A DNA stretch of 54,406 nt from Flammeovirgaceae bacterium (GCA_021298015.1 JAJTGY010000025.1:1-54406), one strand, 5' to 3'; counted from the first letter of the stretch, positions 30,108 to 39,235 are shown. A program made the numbers and translations. The notes: a model not told the origin generated them from the sequence alone.

Positions 30108-30820
30108 TGTTTAGGTGTACCGCGTTTCTCGTGTGGGGATGGCTGGCCGGTGCGGCAGTGTGCGCTCAAAATGACTCTCTGGTTTATGCTGTCGGAAGCA
30201 TTACCAACGCAGTTACCAAAGAGCCGGTAAATGCCAAAATTACCTATCAAAGTTTGCCCTACGGCAGTAAAGTAGGTCTCTTGAAGGGGAACACGTTTTC
30301 ATTTCCCCTCCATGACAACGAGAAGTATGAGTTAACCGTGGAAGCTGCCGGCTTTGCCCGCGCCCGTTACATGATTGATCCTGCGGAGGCAAATGCAGAT
30401 CGCAAAGTTGTTCGGGATATTGAACTCACTATTCCACAATCGGCCATGGGCAATGCCGAAACGGTGCATGTCGTGGGCGAAGTTATGCGCCTGGATAACT
30501 TGATTTTTGAAGTTGGGAAATCGAAAATTGATCCAATCTCTTACTCCGAACTGGACGAAGTAGTGCAGATGATGCGCAATAACCCCAAGATGGTTATTCA
30601 GCTCGAAGGCCATACAGATGTGCGGGGTGACCCTCGAAAAAATATGGAGTTATCTCAACAGCGCGTAGGCGAAGTGCGCCATTACCTGATCAAAAAAGGT
30701 GTCCAAAAGGGTAAGGTGCGAACTAAGGCGTTTGGCGGTACGCAAGCGATCTCGCAAGAGAATAATGAAGAGGCGCACAAGCTGAACAGACGAGTGGAAG
30801 TTCGGATTCTGGAGAATTAG
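30107..30820 (+). CDS. OmpA-family lipoprotein or secreted protein, second of a pair
   Basis: 237 aa from ATG 30107, which overlaps the previous stop (TGATG). Signal peptide about 1-20 (MFRCTAFLVWGWLAGAAVCA); C19 could be a lipobox cysteine (GAAVC), uncertain. A carboxypeptidase-regulatory-like fold covers about 28-110 (SITNAVTKEPVNAKITYQSL), then an OmpA C-terminal domain (about 125-237: LEGHTDVRGDPRKN, LSQQRVGEVRHYL, KLNRRVEVRI), which binds peptidoglycan. It looks like a shortened copy of the preceding gene: it keeps the beta-sandwich and OmpA parts and lacks the propeller. Confidence 0.9.
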   Translation: MFRCTAFLVWGWLAGAAVCAQNDSLVYAVGSITNAVTKEPVNAKITYQSLPYGSKVGLLKGNTFSFPLHDNEKYELTVEAAGFARARYMIDPAEANADRKVVRDIELTIPQSAMGNAETVHVVGEVMRLDNLIFEVGKSKIDPISYSELDEVVQMMRNNPKMVIQLEGHTDVRGDPRKNMELSQQRVGEVRHYLIKKGVQKGKVRTKAFGGTQAISQENNEEAHKLNRRVEVRILEN

Positions 30821-30825
30821 GCAAA

Positions 30826-31635
30826 CTAGAAGCTGGACGCCACATCTTGCTGGCGGTTGAGCAGGACGGTGTAAAACTGCCGCACAAACTTTAACCTCTT
30901 TTCGTCCGTCCAGGACGAATCCTCGGCTACTGCGGTAATCAGTAGTGCACCCAAGCTTGAAATTCGGGGAGAATGATATCCCATTGAAGTTTTTTCCAAA
31001 GCAACAGCGCAGCCTACCCAATCCTGATGGTTAAAGGCGATTACCGCCTGGTTGTAGTGATAGAGATTAATTAACTGATTGGGGCTCACTTCGCGAAGCA
31101 ATGCGCCCGGGTGTTGAAACTGTACCATGTTACCGTTAGCCCGGGGCAACTGAGACTGGTAGCGCAAAAGCCGTTGCTCAATTTCGTTCGCTCCGGTGAC
31201 AAAACCGTTAAAGCGGTCCGTTGCCTCCAGCATGATCTCACCGTCAGCCGTTGAAGCAATGAGCACAACATGGTAGTTCGTCTCCACGATGCGAAATGAA
31301 ATCCTAAGTTCAGTCAATAGCGAAGCATACAGGGAGGTTGCCGAGAGGCAATCGTAGCGTCCCGTGCTGAACAGATCGGAAAAAGCGACCTGAGATTGGT
31401 ATGTCTTCAGAAACTGGCGCTGCACTTTGGCAAACATGTATTCCAAAAATAACCGTTCGGAATTGCTGCTCACCTGCTTTTCCTCGAGATGTCGCACCAG
31501 GCCGGTGTATTTCTTTTCCGTTAACGCATTAACCGCACCTCCTTCGGCCCGGACCAGTTGCCCGAACAGGTTACCCGATTGCGCGGTCGCAAAGGCGGGT
31601 GCGATGAGGATTGCGATGGTGAAGAATACTTTCAT
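30826..31635 (-). CDS. Secreted protein with transglutaminase-like Cys-His-Asp core
   Basis: 269 aa from ATG 31635; the frame open to 31689 would pass through the repeat array. Signal peptide about 1-19 (MKVFFTIAILIAPAFATAQ). The segment GRYDCLSATSLYASLL with Cys96, then ETNYHVVLI with His122 and MLEATDR with Asp140, has the order and spacing of a transglutaminase/papain-like triad. The C-terminal part (about 170-269) is helical and TPR-like. Probably a periplasmic or surface enzyme or a binding domain; the substrate is unknown. It converges with the OmpA pair (5 bp between stops), while its start faces the ALDH gene across a 119-bp region with phased repeats. Confidence 0.7.
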   Translation of the reverse strand: MKVFFTIAILIAPAFATAQSGNLFGQLVRAEGGAVNALTEKKYTGLVRHLEEKQVSSNSERLFLEYMFAKVQRQFLKTYQSQVAFSDLFSTGRYDCLSATSLYASLLTELRISFRIVETNYHVVLIASTADGEIMLEATDRFNGFVTGANEIEQRLLRYQSQLPRANGNMVQFQHPGALLREVSPNQLINLYHYNQAVIAFNHQDWVGCAVALEKTSMGYHSPRISSLGALLITAVAEDSSWTDEKRLKFVRQFYTVLLNRQQDVASSF

Positions 31636-31719
31636 TTCGGTAACACTAAGGTAACAATTCGGTAATGTAAAACAATGAATAGGTAACATTTCGGTAACAT
31701 TCGGGCGGATATCGCCCGA
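31636..31719. promoter_or_regulatory. Phased GGTAACA repeats and a palindrome between divergent genes
   Basis: GGTAACA occurs at 31639-31645, 31650-31656, 31682-31688 and 31693-31699, with a variant GGTAATG at 31661-31667, giving steps of 11, 11, 21 and 11 bp. Next to it is the palindrome cgggcg-gatat-cgcccg (31702-31718). The array sits directly upstream of the minus-strand gene (start 31635) and about 56 bp before the ALDH start. The helical phasing suggests several sites for one regulator on one face of DNA. Confidence 0.55.
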
Positions 31720-31754
31720 AACCGCTATCTTTTCATCTTCTTACCTGGCTTTGC

Positions 31755-33185
31755 ATGTCACCTGTAGCATCTTCCTCGATTGACTCACTCAACCGCCTTT
31801 TTGCCGCACACAAGGCGCGCAGCCTTCGGCTGCGGACGCAACCCTTGAGTGAGCGGAAGAGATTGCTGAAAGACTTTGAAAAGTACTTTGCCGCCCAACG
31901 CACCCGCATTCAAGAGGCCGTCTTTGCTGATTTTGGTAAGCCGGCAACGGAGGTGGACATGTCGGAGGTGTACCCGGTGTTAACGGAATTGCGGCACACG
32001 TTGGCCAATATTGACGAGTGGGCCGCGCCTGAGGACATTGAAACCCCACTAACCTACCTGGGCTCGACCTCCGAAGTCAGGTACGAGCCTAAAGGCGTTT
32101 GCCTGATTATTTCGCCCTGGAACTTTCCCGTAAACATTTGTTTTGGTCCGTTGGTGTCGGCATTGGCTGCCGGCAATACAGCGTTTATCAAGCCCTCGGA
32201 GTACACACCGCACACCTCGCACCTGGTCCGCGACATGGTGAACGAATTCTTCGATGAGGACTTGGTTACCGTGGTTGAGGGTGGCGTAGACGAAACCCGC
32301 GAGTTACTCCGGTTGCCGTTCGATCACATTTTTTTTACGGGCAGCCCGCAAGTGGGCAAAGTGGTGATGCGGGCCGCTGCCGAGAATTTAACATCGGTGA
32401 CGTTGGAATTGGGCGGAAAGTCACCCACCATCATTGACGAAACGGCCAACCTGAAAGATGCCGCTAAACGTGTCGCATTCGGCAAGTTTCTCAACAACGG
32501 TCAAACCTGCATTGCACCCGACCACATTTGGGTGCATGAAACCGTTGCGGAAGAATGGCAGCAATTGCTGGTGGCCGAAGTGAAGAAGCTATTTGGTGAT
32601 AGCGGCCAAATCAATGAACAGAGTCCCAGCTACGGTCGTGTCGTAAGCGATAAGCATTTCGCCCGGCTTCATGCCATGGTTGATGACGCCCTTCAGCGTG
32701 GCGCCACGGTGCGATTGACCGGTGAGCACAATGCGGCCACCCGATTTATGCACCCGGTGGTGCTGGCCAATGTACCCCCGGATGCACGGCTGATGGAAGA
32801 AGAGGTTTTCGGTCCCGTGCTGCCCGTGCTGACCTATCAAAACCTCGATGACGTGATCGGGCACATCAACGCGCACCCAAAGCCGTTGGCGCTTTACGTA
32901 TTCAGCTCCAGCAAAAGCACTCAGGAACGCCTGTTACAGCTTACCTCCAGTGGCACGGTATGTGTCAACGATTGCATTACGCAATACACACATCCGAATT
33001 TGCCGTTTGGTGGCGTGAACAACAGCGGTATCGGCAAAGCGCACGGCAAGTACAGTTTCATGGCTTTTTCGAACGAGAAACCGGTATTGCGCCAAAAGCG
33101 GGGTTTTGCCCTTCCCTACCTGCTGCATCCGCCCTATACGGAAAGTGTAAAGCGCTCCGTTAATCTGATGTTAAAGTGGTTCTAA
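31755..33185 (+). CDS. Aldehyde dehydrogenase, class 3 type
   Basis: 476 aa. Oxidises aldehydes to acids with NAD(P)+. Landmarks: SPWNFP with N123, TAFIKPSEY (K146 at the cofactor site), FTGS (204-207), TLELGGKSP with general base E218, NNGQTC with nucleophile Cys252. The C-terminal segment after residue 440 (RGFALPYLLHPPY) resembles the tail of ALDH3/fatty-aldehyde dehydrogenases that lean on membranes. The substrate is inferred only: medium- or long-chain aldehydes are likely. The start ATG at 31755 lies 56 bp after the phased repeat array. A small hairpin (ccgggc/gcccgg, 33192-33217) follows the stop. Confidence 0.92.
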   Translation: MSPVASSSIDSLNRLFAAHKARSLRLRTQPLSERKRLLKDFEKYFAAQRTRIQEAVFADFGKPATEVDMSEVYPVLTELRHTLANIDEWAAPEDIETPLTYLGSTSEVRYEPKGVCLIISPWNFPVNICFGPLVSALAAGNTAFIKPSEYTPHTSHLVRDMVNEFFDEDLVTVVEGGVDETRELLRLPFDHIFFTGSPQVGKVVMRAAAENLTSVTLELGGKSPTIIDETANLKDAAKRVAFGKFLNNGQTCIAPDHIWVHETVAEEWQQLLVAEVKKLFGDSGQINEQSPSYGRVVSDKHFARLHAMVDDALQRGATVRLTGEHNAATRFMHPVVLANVPPDARLMEEEVFGPVLPVLTYQNLDDVIGHINAHPKPLALYVFSSSKSTQERLLQLTSSGTVCVNDCITQYTHPNLPFGGVNNSGIGKAHGKYSFMAFSNEKPVLRQKRGFALPYLLHPPYTESVKRSVNLMLKWF

Positions 33186-33191
33186 CGTAGC

Positions 33192-33217
33192 CCGGGCGGG
33201 TCAAAAAAGCGGCCCGG
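33192..33217 (+). other. Short GC hairpin after the aldehyde dehydrogenase gene
   Basis: Perfect 6-bp arms ccgggc (33192-33197) and gcccgg (33212-33217) around a 14-nt loop, 7 bases past the stop. There is no U-run after it, so it is a weak terminator candidate at best. Confidence 0.3.
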
Positions 33218-33232
33218 TATGAGATTACTCTT

Positions 33233-33240
33233 TAATTTTG
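33233..33240 (+). promoter_or_regulatory. Bacteroidota -7 box (TAATTTTG)
   Basis: TAATTTTG is an exact TAnnTTTG match, 22 bases before the ATG at 33263. It probably drives the AsmA-like gene. Confidence 0.5.
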
Positions 33241-33262
33241 TTCTACTCAAACTCAAAGTTGT

Positions 33263-36247
33263 ATGAAATGGTTTAAGCGAATAGGTATTGCCGTTGGCGT
33301 GGTGCTGATTTTGATTGTTGCAGCTGCATTCATTATTCCGGTTGTATTCAAAGATGATATCAAGCGAGCGCTGGATAAGGCTCTCGCGGAAAACGTGAAT
33401 GCCGATGTCGTCATCGATCTGGATAAATTCAGCTTGTCCGTGTTTCGCAACTTTCCCAACATCACGGCTGAAATTCGGGAGATCGGGGTGTTTAACCGGG
33501 CACCTTTCGAAGGTGTGCCGCTCTTTGTCGCCAACCGCTTCGATGTGGAGGTCAACCTGATGGACGTGCTTTTTGGCGACCAACTTTCCATCAAAGGCAT
33601 CACGCTGGAGAAACCGCAAATCCTGGTTAAGGTACTGCCCGATGGGCGTGCCAACTATGACATTGCCCTGCCATCGGCTGATACAGTGTCCGCAGCGAGT
33701 GAGGAGCCCGCAAAGTTTTCGCTCGCTATCGAACGTTGGCAAATTATTGATGGCGACCTGACCTATGATGATCAGTCGCTCACCTTTCGGTTGGATTTGA
33801 AACACCTCAACCACACGGGCAGCGGCAATTTCAACGAACAACAGTTCGACCTCAATACCCACACCGTGGTTGATACCGTTACGGTGGCGTATGCCGGAGT
33901 GGAGTACCTCACGAACAAGCGCGTTGAAATCGATGCTGTGTTGGGCATCAGTGAGGCCTATACCCGATACACCTTCAAGGAAAACACAGCCCGGGTGAAC
34001 GACTTTGTGATGAGCTTTGATGGTTGGTTCAAAATGAATGAGAGCGACTACGGCATGGATATCGCATTCAAGAGCCCCGAGAATTCATTCAAGAGTTTAC
34101 TGTCGTTGGTGCCCGGTGTTTATACCCAGGATTTTGGCTCAATCGAAACCAAGGGCGATCTCGCTTTTGCGGGATTTGTAAAGGGCGCCTACAGCGATAC
34201 GCAAATGCCGGCTTTTAATCTGGCGTTGAACGTCAACGATGCCATGTTCAAATATCCCGATCTGCCCACGGCCATCTCCAACATTCAAATGGATTTGTTA
34301 GTGGATAACAAGACGGGAGTTATCGAGAATACTGTAATCGATTTGAAGAAGCTCCATGTTGATTTTGGCGCTAACCCGGTGGACGCCCGCTTACTGATCG
34401 AAAATCTGAAGGACTATCGCATGGACGGAAACCTGCAGGCTAAACTCAACCTGGCTGAACTTTCGCGCATGTTTCCGATCGAAGGGCTGGAGATGAAAGG
34501 CATCCTGGGTATCAATGCGTCAGCAAAAGGGATTTACGACAGCGTTCGGAATGTAATGCCGGCCGTGGATGCCGCACTAAACTTAAGCAGTGGATATGTG
34601 AAGTCGTCTGAGTTTCCGATTCCTTTGGAAGATTTGAAGATGGAGGCCACCGTGAAGAATGCTTCGGGCAAAATGGCCGAGACGGTAATAGCCGTAAACC
34701 CATTTGCCATGCTTATGGATGGCGAAAAGTTTACCGCCTCGCTGCTGCTGCAAAACCTCAACGACTACACCTGGGATGTGAAGGCCAATGGCGGAGTTGA
34801 CCTGGAGAAGATTACCAAAATTTTTCCGCTGGAGGGCATGACCCTGGCCGGTAAGGTAAAAGCTGACCTTGAAACAAAGGGTAAGATGTCAGACCTGAAT
34901 GCCCAGCGTTATGACAAGCTGCCGACCAGCGGTAATGCTTCGCTGAATAATTTCAGGTTCATGTCTGCGGATTTGCCTTACGCGGTTACCATTGCCCAAT
35001 CGGCCGCCACATTTGATCCGCGAAAAATCGAGATCAAAACCACAACCGGAACCATCGGCAAGAGCGACTTTACGGTAGCCGGTGCCCTGACGAATTATAT
35101 CGGTTACGTATTCGGCACCGAGACGGTGAGAGGCAATCTGGACTTTTCGTCAAACCTCCTGGATCTGAATGAATTTATGACCGAAACGGAGGAGAGCGCA
35201 ACCACAGATTCAGTATCCTATGGTGTTATCCCCGTGCCTCAGAACATCGACTTCGTACTGCATTCCGATATTAAGACCGTGAAAATGATGGATTACACCA
35301 TCACCCATGCGCAGGGCGATGTAGTCGTAAGAGATGGTGTTGCTAACCTCAGCGGAGTAAAGTTTAATTTGTTGGGCGGTGCTTTTGTGATTAACGGGGC
35401 ATATGACACCCGTGATCTCAGCCATCCCCGCTATGATTTGGCCGTGAAAATTGACAACATGTCCATCCAACAGGCAGCCAATTCTTTCTCCATCATTCAA
35501 AAATACGCGCCCGTGGCCGGGTTAGCCAATGGCACGTTCAACACCGATTTCAAAATCAATGGGGAACTACAACAAAACATGATGCCCAATCTGGGCACTG
35601 TAAATGCCGAAGGGCTCATCAAGATTGTTCAGGCTGCACTCACGCAATCCAAGCTTGTGGCCGGCATTACTTCGCTCACTAAATTGGATGACACGAACCA
35701 GGTGACGTTAAAAGATGTGGTGATGAGCGCGCAAATCAAAGATGGCCGTCTGAGCGTAAAACCGTTCAATGTGAAGTTTGGCGACTACGTGACCACGGTA
35801 AGCGGCAGCTCCGGGCTCGATATGTCGCTGGCGTACAATTTGAAGATGATGGTGCCGGCCGGTAAGCTGGGAAGTCAGATGCAAAGCTTTGTGAATCAAT
35901 ATACCGGCAGCACCAGCTCCACCAGCGAGATTCCCCTCAACATCGGTATGGGCGGCACATTTACCGATCCGAAATTCAGTCTGCTCGCCAGTGAGCAAAA
36001 GCAGCAGGTGCAGCAGGCCGTTACCGAGGCCGCCCAACAGAAAGGGCAGGAGGCCGTTGATCAGTTGTTGAAAGGCGACAAACCTCAGGACGTGTTGAAC
36101 AGTATTGTGGGAGGCGGCAAGAAGGACACCACGAAGACAACAAACCCGGCTGATACAACCAAGAAGGATGCCGTTAATCAGATCATCAACAACCCCGAGT
36201 TGAAGAACAAGCTGAACAACTTATTGAAGAAGAAAAAGAACAACTGA
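33263..36247 (+). CDS. AsmA-family protein (large, membrane-anchored)
   Basis: 994 aa. One N-terminal membrane helix (about residues 7-28, GIAVGVVLILIVAAAFII), then a very long periplasmic region of beta-rich repeats. VNADVVIDLDKFSLSVFRNFPNITAEI is the start typical of Bacteroidota AsmA proteins, and the AsmA_2-like C-terminal region runs about 720-930 (MPNLGTVNAEGLIKI, SLAYNLKM). A low-complexity charged tail (lysine, threonine and asparagine rich, about 950-994) ends KKKKNN. The family is related to bridge-like lipid-transfer proteins (TamB/YhdP) and influences outer-membrane lipid balance; lipid transfer here is inference. The nitrilase-like gene starts 3 bp after its stop, so they probably share a transcript. 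Confidence 0.9.
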   Translation: MKWFKRIGIAVGVVLILIVAAAFIIPVVFKDDIKRALDKALAENVNADVVIDLDKFSLSVFRNFPNITAEIREIGVFNRAPFEGVPLFVANRFDVEVNLMDVLFGDQLSIKGITLEKPQILVKVLPDGRANYDIALPSADTVSAASEEPAKFSLAIERWQIIDGDLTYDDQSLTFRLDLKHLNHTGSGNFNEQQFDLNTHTVVDTVTVAYAGVEYLTNKRVEIDAVLGISEAYTRYTFKENTARVNDFVMSFDGWFKMNESDYGMDIAFKSPENSFKSLLSLVPGVYTQDFGSIETKGDLAFAGFVKGAYSDTQMPAFNLALNVNDAMFKYPDLPTAISNIQMDLLVDNKTGVIENTVIDLKKLHVDFGANPVDARLLIENLKDYRMDGNLQAKLNLAELSRMFPIEGLEMKGILGINASAKGIYDSVRNVMPAVDAALNLSSGYVKSSEFPIPLEDLKMEATVKNASGKMAETVIAVNPFAMLMDGEKFTASLLLQNLNDYTWDVKANGGVDLEKITKIFPLEGMTLAGKVKADLETKGKMSDLNAQRYDKLPTSGNASLNNFRFMSADLPYAVTIAQSAATFDPRKIEIKTTTGTIGKSDFTVAGALTNYIGYVFGTETVRGNLDFSSNLLDLNEFMTETEESATTDSVSYGVIPVPQNIDFVLHSDIKTVKMMDYTITHAQGDVVVRDGVANLSGVKFNLLGGAFVINGAYDTRDLSHPRYDLAVKIDNMSIQQAANSFSIIQKYAPVAGLANGTFNTDFKINGELQQNMMPNLGTVNAEGLIKIVQAALTQSKLVAGITSLTKLDDTNQVTLKDVVMSAQIKDGRLSVKPFNVKFGDYVTTVSGSSGLDMSLAYNLKMMVPAGKLGSQMQSFVNQYTGSTSSTSEIPLNIGMGGTFTDPKFSLLASEQKQQVQQAVTEAAQQKGQEAVDQLLKGDKPQDVLNSIVGGGKKDTTKTTNPADTTKKDAVNQIINNPELKNKLNNLLKKKKNN

Positions 36248-36250
36248 TCG

Positions 36251-36952
36251 ATGAAAATGGGTGTGGCCCAGGTTCGGGCCATTAGGGGCGACATCAAGGC
36301 AAATTTGAATGTACATCTTCGTTGGATGGAGAAAGCGGCAACGAGTGGCACCGAGTTGCTCATTTTCCCGGAACTTTCCCTCACCGGGTACGAACCCACG
36401 CTGGCCTCAGCGCTGGCTATTGACCTGCATGACGCTCGACTGGATCTGATTCAGGCTTTTTGCGATCAACACGGTATGAGCGTGGGTGCAGGTGCCCCTA
36501 TCCGAACAGGCCCGGGCATTGGCATCGGTATGATCATGTTTCATCCCCACCAACCCCGCTGGGTGTACACTAAAAAGTACCTACATGCCGATGAGGAACC
36601 CTTTTTCGTATCCGGACATAATGAGCGCGAAACGTTCTATGAATATCCCCGAATGGCTCCCGCCATTTGTTATGAATTGTCGGTGCCGGCTCACCGCCAG
36701 CGTGCCGTGCAACTTGGAGCGGATGTATATCTGGTAAGCGTGGCGAAAACGAGACCGGGAATGGCCACAGCAACCGAAATGCTCACCTCGTTTGCCCGAG
36801 AGTATAGGATTTGGGTGCTCGTGGCCAATGCCGTGGGTGAGGCCGATGGTATGATCTGCGGAGGCGGTTCCTGTATCATTAGCCGCGATGGAAATATCAA
36901 TCAACAGTTGGGAACCACAAATGAAGATATACTGACGGCCGATGTTGAATAG
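36251..36952 (+). CDS. Carbon-nitrogen hydrolase (nitrilase superfamily)
   Basis: 233 aa, somewhat short for the family but complete. The catalytic triad can be read: Glu41 (FPELSLTGYEP), Lys108 (YTKKYLHADEE; 109 is an alternative) and Cys140 (PAICYELSVP). It hydrolyses an amide or nitrile; the substrate is not known. The start is ATG 36251, with a second Met two codons on. It is 3 bp from the AsmA gene and converges with a lipoprotein gene (8 bp between stops). Confidence 0.9.
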   Translation: MKMGVAQVRAIRGDIKANLNVHLRWMEKAATSGTELLIFPELSLTGYEPTLASALAIDLHDARLDLIQAFCDQHGMSVGAGAPIRTGPGIGIGMIMFHPHQPRWVYTKKYLHADEEPFFVSGHNERETFYEYPRMAPAICYELSVPAHRQRAVQLGADVYLVSVAKTRPGMATATEMLTSFAREYRIWVLVANAVGEADGMICGGGSCIISRDGNINQQLGTTNEDILTADVE

Positions 36953-36960
36953 TCATGTTG

Positions 36961-37506
36961 CTAGTTGCCAATTCGTTCAAGGGTTTCCTTTTTAAAATGG
37001 CCTTCTTTAATTATCTCCATCAGCTGTGCCGCGGACGGGTTGATCTGATAGTACGTGTCTTGGTCACGTTTGATCTCTTTCACCGGACCGTACTTCGATA
37101 ACTTCTTCAGAAGGGTTTTTCGATTTTCGTTGTCTTCTACGTCCAGCCCCATAAAGTGAAGGTCGCCATTCGGCAAACGTTTAATAACGCGCAGTACCCA
37201 TTGATCACCCGAGCGAAAGTTGACGAAATAATAATTCTGATGGGCCTTCACAACCAGGCTGTCGCTTAGTCGCCCCTGCCCCAGCCAGTCTTTGTCGTCT
37301 TTATCGCGCAGATGATATCCCCACGCCTCCACCGTAATCGTGTCGCCACCCGAGCCATCGGACTCGCGCGCCAGGTATTGCCCGCGAAGTGGGGCCGGAA
37401 TTTCTCTCGCGGCTTCAATTCCACGAGGTTGAGGTTCGGGGAAGCTCACTTCTTGGCACGCCACCAGCGTACAAAGCAGGGCCAACAAATACAGGTATCG
37501 AATCAT
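36961..37506 (-). CDS. Lipoprotein of unknown function
   Basis: 181 aa from ATG 37506; the frame open to 37575 starts in the divergent promoter region. A signal and lipobox (LLALLCTLVAC, lipidated Cys17) lead a mature domain of about 160 residues with WGYHLRDKDDKDWLG, SLVVKAHQNYYFVNF and a C-terminal helix. The pattern of strands suggests a small beta-barrel or lipocalin-like fold, but I do not recognise a family. It is divergent from the patatin gene at 37587 (80 bp between starts). Confidence 0.8.
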   Translation of the reverse strand: MIRYLYLLALLCTLVACQEVSFPEPQPRGIEAAREIPAPLRGQYLARESDGSGGDTITVEAWGYHLRDKDDKDWLGQGRLSDSLVVKAHQNYYFVNFRSGDQWVLRVIKRLPNGDLHFMGLDVEDNENRKTLLKKLSKYGPVKEIKRDQDTYYQINPSAAQLMEIIKEGHFKKETLERIGN

Positions 37507-37560
37507 AGGGCAAGGTGAAGATATAACGAAAAACGATGCGTAAACGATACAATCCGTCAC

Positions 37561-37568
37561 TATCTTGG
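37561..37568 (+). promoter_or_regulatory. Bacteroidota -7 box candidate (TATCTTGG)
   Basis: TATCTTGG lies 18 bases before the patatin ATG. On the opposite strand a tatcttca box (about 37515-37522) can serve the lipoprotein gene. Confidence 0.4.
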
Positions 37569-37586
37569 TACACAAAATTCTGGTGA

Positions 37587-38477
37587 ATGAAATCGGTGCG
37601 TTTGGTGCTGGGCAGTGGAGGTGCGCGGGGTATGGCTCACATCGGGGTAATTGAAGAGCTGGAAAGGAATGGCTATCGGATTGTGGAGGTGGCGGGCAGC
37701 TCCATGGGTGCCATCGTGGGCGGCATTTACTGCACGGGTCACTTGCCCGAGTACAAACATTTTTTGGTAGGGCTAAGTAAACTGGACGTTTTCAATCTCC
37801 TTGACTTCACCCTGAACGCCCAGGGGTTCGTGAAGGGCGAGCGGGTGCTGAAAGCGGTTGAGCAATTGATTGGCGACCATTTCATTGAAAACTTCAGCGT
37901 CCCGTTTACAGCCGTGGCTGCCGATGTGGTCTCCCGCAAGGAGGTTCACTTCCGCTCGGGCAGCTTGTTTCGTGCCCTGCGCGCATCGATGGCCATCCCG
38001 ACCATATTCACGCCCGTTACGGAAGGCCGCATGCAATTGGTCGATGGCGGTGTGCTCAATCCGCTTCCGCTGGATGTGGTGAAACGCGAGCCGGGCGATT
38101 TGCTGGTGGCGGTAAATCTCAACGCGTATTGGCCACAAGAGAAAAAGCAGGAAGTGGTGAATCAGGAGAAAGCGGCTTATGAAAAAATGCTTGAGGCTTT
38201 TCGCACACAAATTCTGCGGATCGATAACAAGGCCGAAGAGAAAGTGGAGAAGTTAGGCCTGTTCGACCTGTTGAACAAATCGGCCGACATGGTGCAGGAG
38301 CGAGTCACCGAACTTATGATCAAAGCACATCAGCCCGATGTGTTGGTCAACATCCACACCAACGTGTGTGGTATCTTCGAGTTCTACCGCGCCAATGAAG
38401 TTATTGAGGAAGGGCGAAGGGCGTTTTACAAAGCCATGGAGGAACCTCGAAACAAAATGAAAGATGCCTGGATTTAA
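37587..38477 (+). CDS. Patatin-like phospholipase, RssA type
   Basis: 296 aa, no signal peptide. Oxyanion loop GSGGARG (9-15), nucleophile in GSSMG (Ser39), catalytic Asp153 in DGG. The helical C-terminal part has KKQEVVNQEKAAYEKMLEAF and VLVNIHTNVCGIFEFYRANEVIEEG. Likely a cytoplasmic lipid hydrolase. Unlike the other patatin in this window (25683) it has no barrel. It converges with pdxJ (19 bp between stops). Confidence 0.9.
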   Translation: MKSVRLVLGSGGARGMAHIGVIEELERNGYRIVEVAGSSMGAIVGGIYCTGHLPEYKHFLVGLSKLDVFNLLDFTLNAQGFVKGERVLKAVEQLIGDHFIENFSVPFTAVAADVVSRKEVHFRSGSLFRALRASMAIPTIFTPVTEGRMQLVDGGVLNPLPLDVVKREPGDLLVAVNLNAYWPQEKKQEVVNQEKAAYEKMLEAFRTQILRIDNKAEEKVEKLGLFDLLNKSADMVQERVTELMIKAHQPDVLVNIHTNVCGIFEFYRANEVIEEGRRAFYKAMEEPRNKMKDAWI

Positions 38478-38496
38478 TGACTTTCTGGATCGAACT

Positions 38497-39210
38497 TCAT
38501 TTCAACTCCCTCAGATAAAGTTGAATCGTATTCTCTAATCCAAAATACAACGCATCGCAAATCAAAGCATGGCCGATGGAAACCTCATGCAATGCCGGAA
38601 GTGATTGCTTGAGAAATTTCAAGTTCAGCAGGTTTAGATCGTGGCCTGCATTGATGCCCATCCCGCAGGCGATGGCGGCTTCCGCTGCTTTTATATAGGG
38701 GCGAACGGACTCCGTGCGATTCTTTTCATAACCAGCTGCATAAGGCTCTGTATATAATTCAATCCTATCCGCCCCGGCCGCAGCAGCGCCCTCCACCATG
38801 CCCGCATCAGCATCAACAAAAACGGAAACCCGGCAACCGCTTTTTTTAAGTTCGCGAATGATGTCCGTAAGAAAGAGGCGATGCTCGTGTGTATCCCAAC
38901 CGGCATTGGAGGTAAGCACGTGCGGCCCATCGGGCACCAGCGTTGCCTGGGCAGGCCTCACTTCGCTGATGATCTTCATATAACGGTCATCCGGGTAACC
39001 CTCAATGTTGAATTCAGTGGTTACCACCCGGTGTAAGTCCAACACATCGCGGTAGCGAATGTGTCGCTCATCGGGCCGCGGATGAACGGTTATGCCCTGT
39101 GCGCCAAAACGTTCGCAGTCCAATGCACCACGCACAACGTCTGGGTTGTTACCCCCGCGGGAATTGCGCAGCGTGGCGAGTTTATTGATGTTGACACTAA
39201 GGCGGGTCAT
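38497..39210 (-). CDS. pdxJ: Pyridoxine 5'-phosphate synthase
   Basis: 237 aa, TIM barrel. It condenses 3-amino-2-oxopropyl phosphate with deoxyxylulose 5-phosphate in the DXP-dependent B6 pathway. Signatures: [17 protein letters not shown] (start), [12 protein letters not shown] with the phosphate-binding His/Arg set, [24 protein letters not shown] and GINAGHDLN. The length matches the family. ATG at 39210; the promoter is probably the minus-strand taatttcg at 39236-39243. The divergent yqeY-like gene starts 43 bp away. A pdxJ near nadK/uppS/bamA is usual in Bacteroidota. Confidence 0.96.
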   Translation of the reverse strand: MTRLSVNINKLATLRNSRGGNNPDVVRGALDCERFGAQGITVHPRPDERHIRYRDVLDLHRVVTTEFNIEGYPDDRYMKIISEVRPAQATLVPDGPHVLTSNAGWDTHEHRLFLTDIIRELKKSGCRVSVFVDADAGMVEGAAAAGADRIELYTEPYAAGYEKNRTESVRPYIKAAEAAIACGMGINAGHDLNLLNLKFLKQSLPALHEVSIGHALICDALYFGLENTIQLYLRELK

Positions 39211-39224
39211 TCCGTTTGGTTTGA

Positions 39225-39232
39225 TAATTTTG
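39225..39232 (+). promoter_or_regulatory. -7 box TAATTTTG for the YqeY gene
   Basis: Exact TAnnTTTG match, 21 bases before the ATG at 39254. It lies three bases from the oppositely directed pdxJ box. Confidence 0.55.
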
Positions 39233-39235
39233 TCC

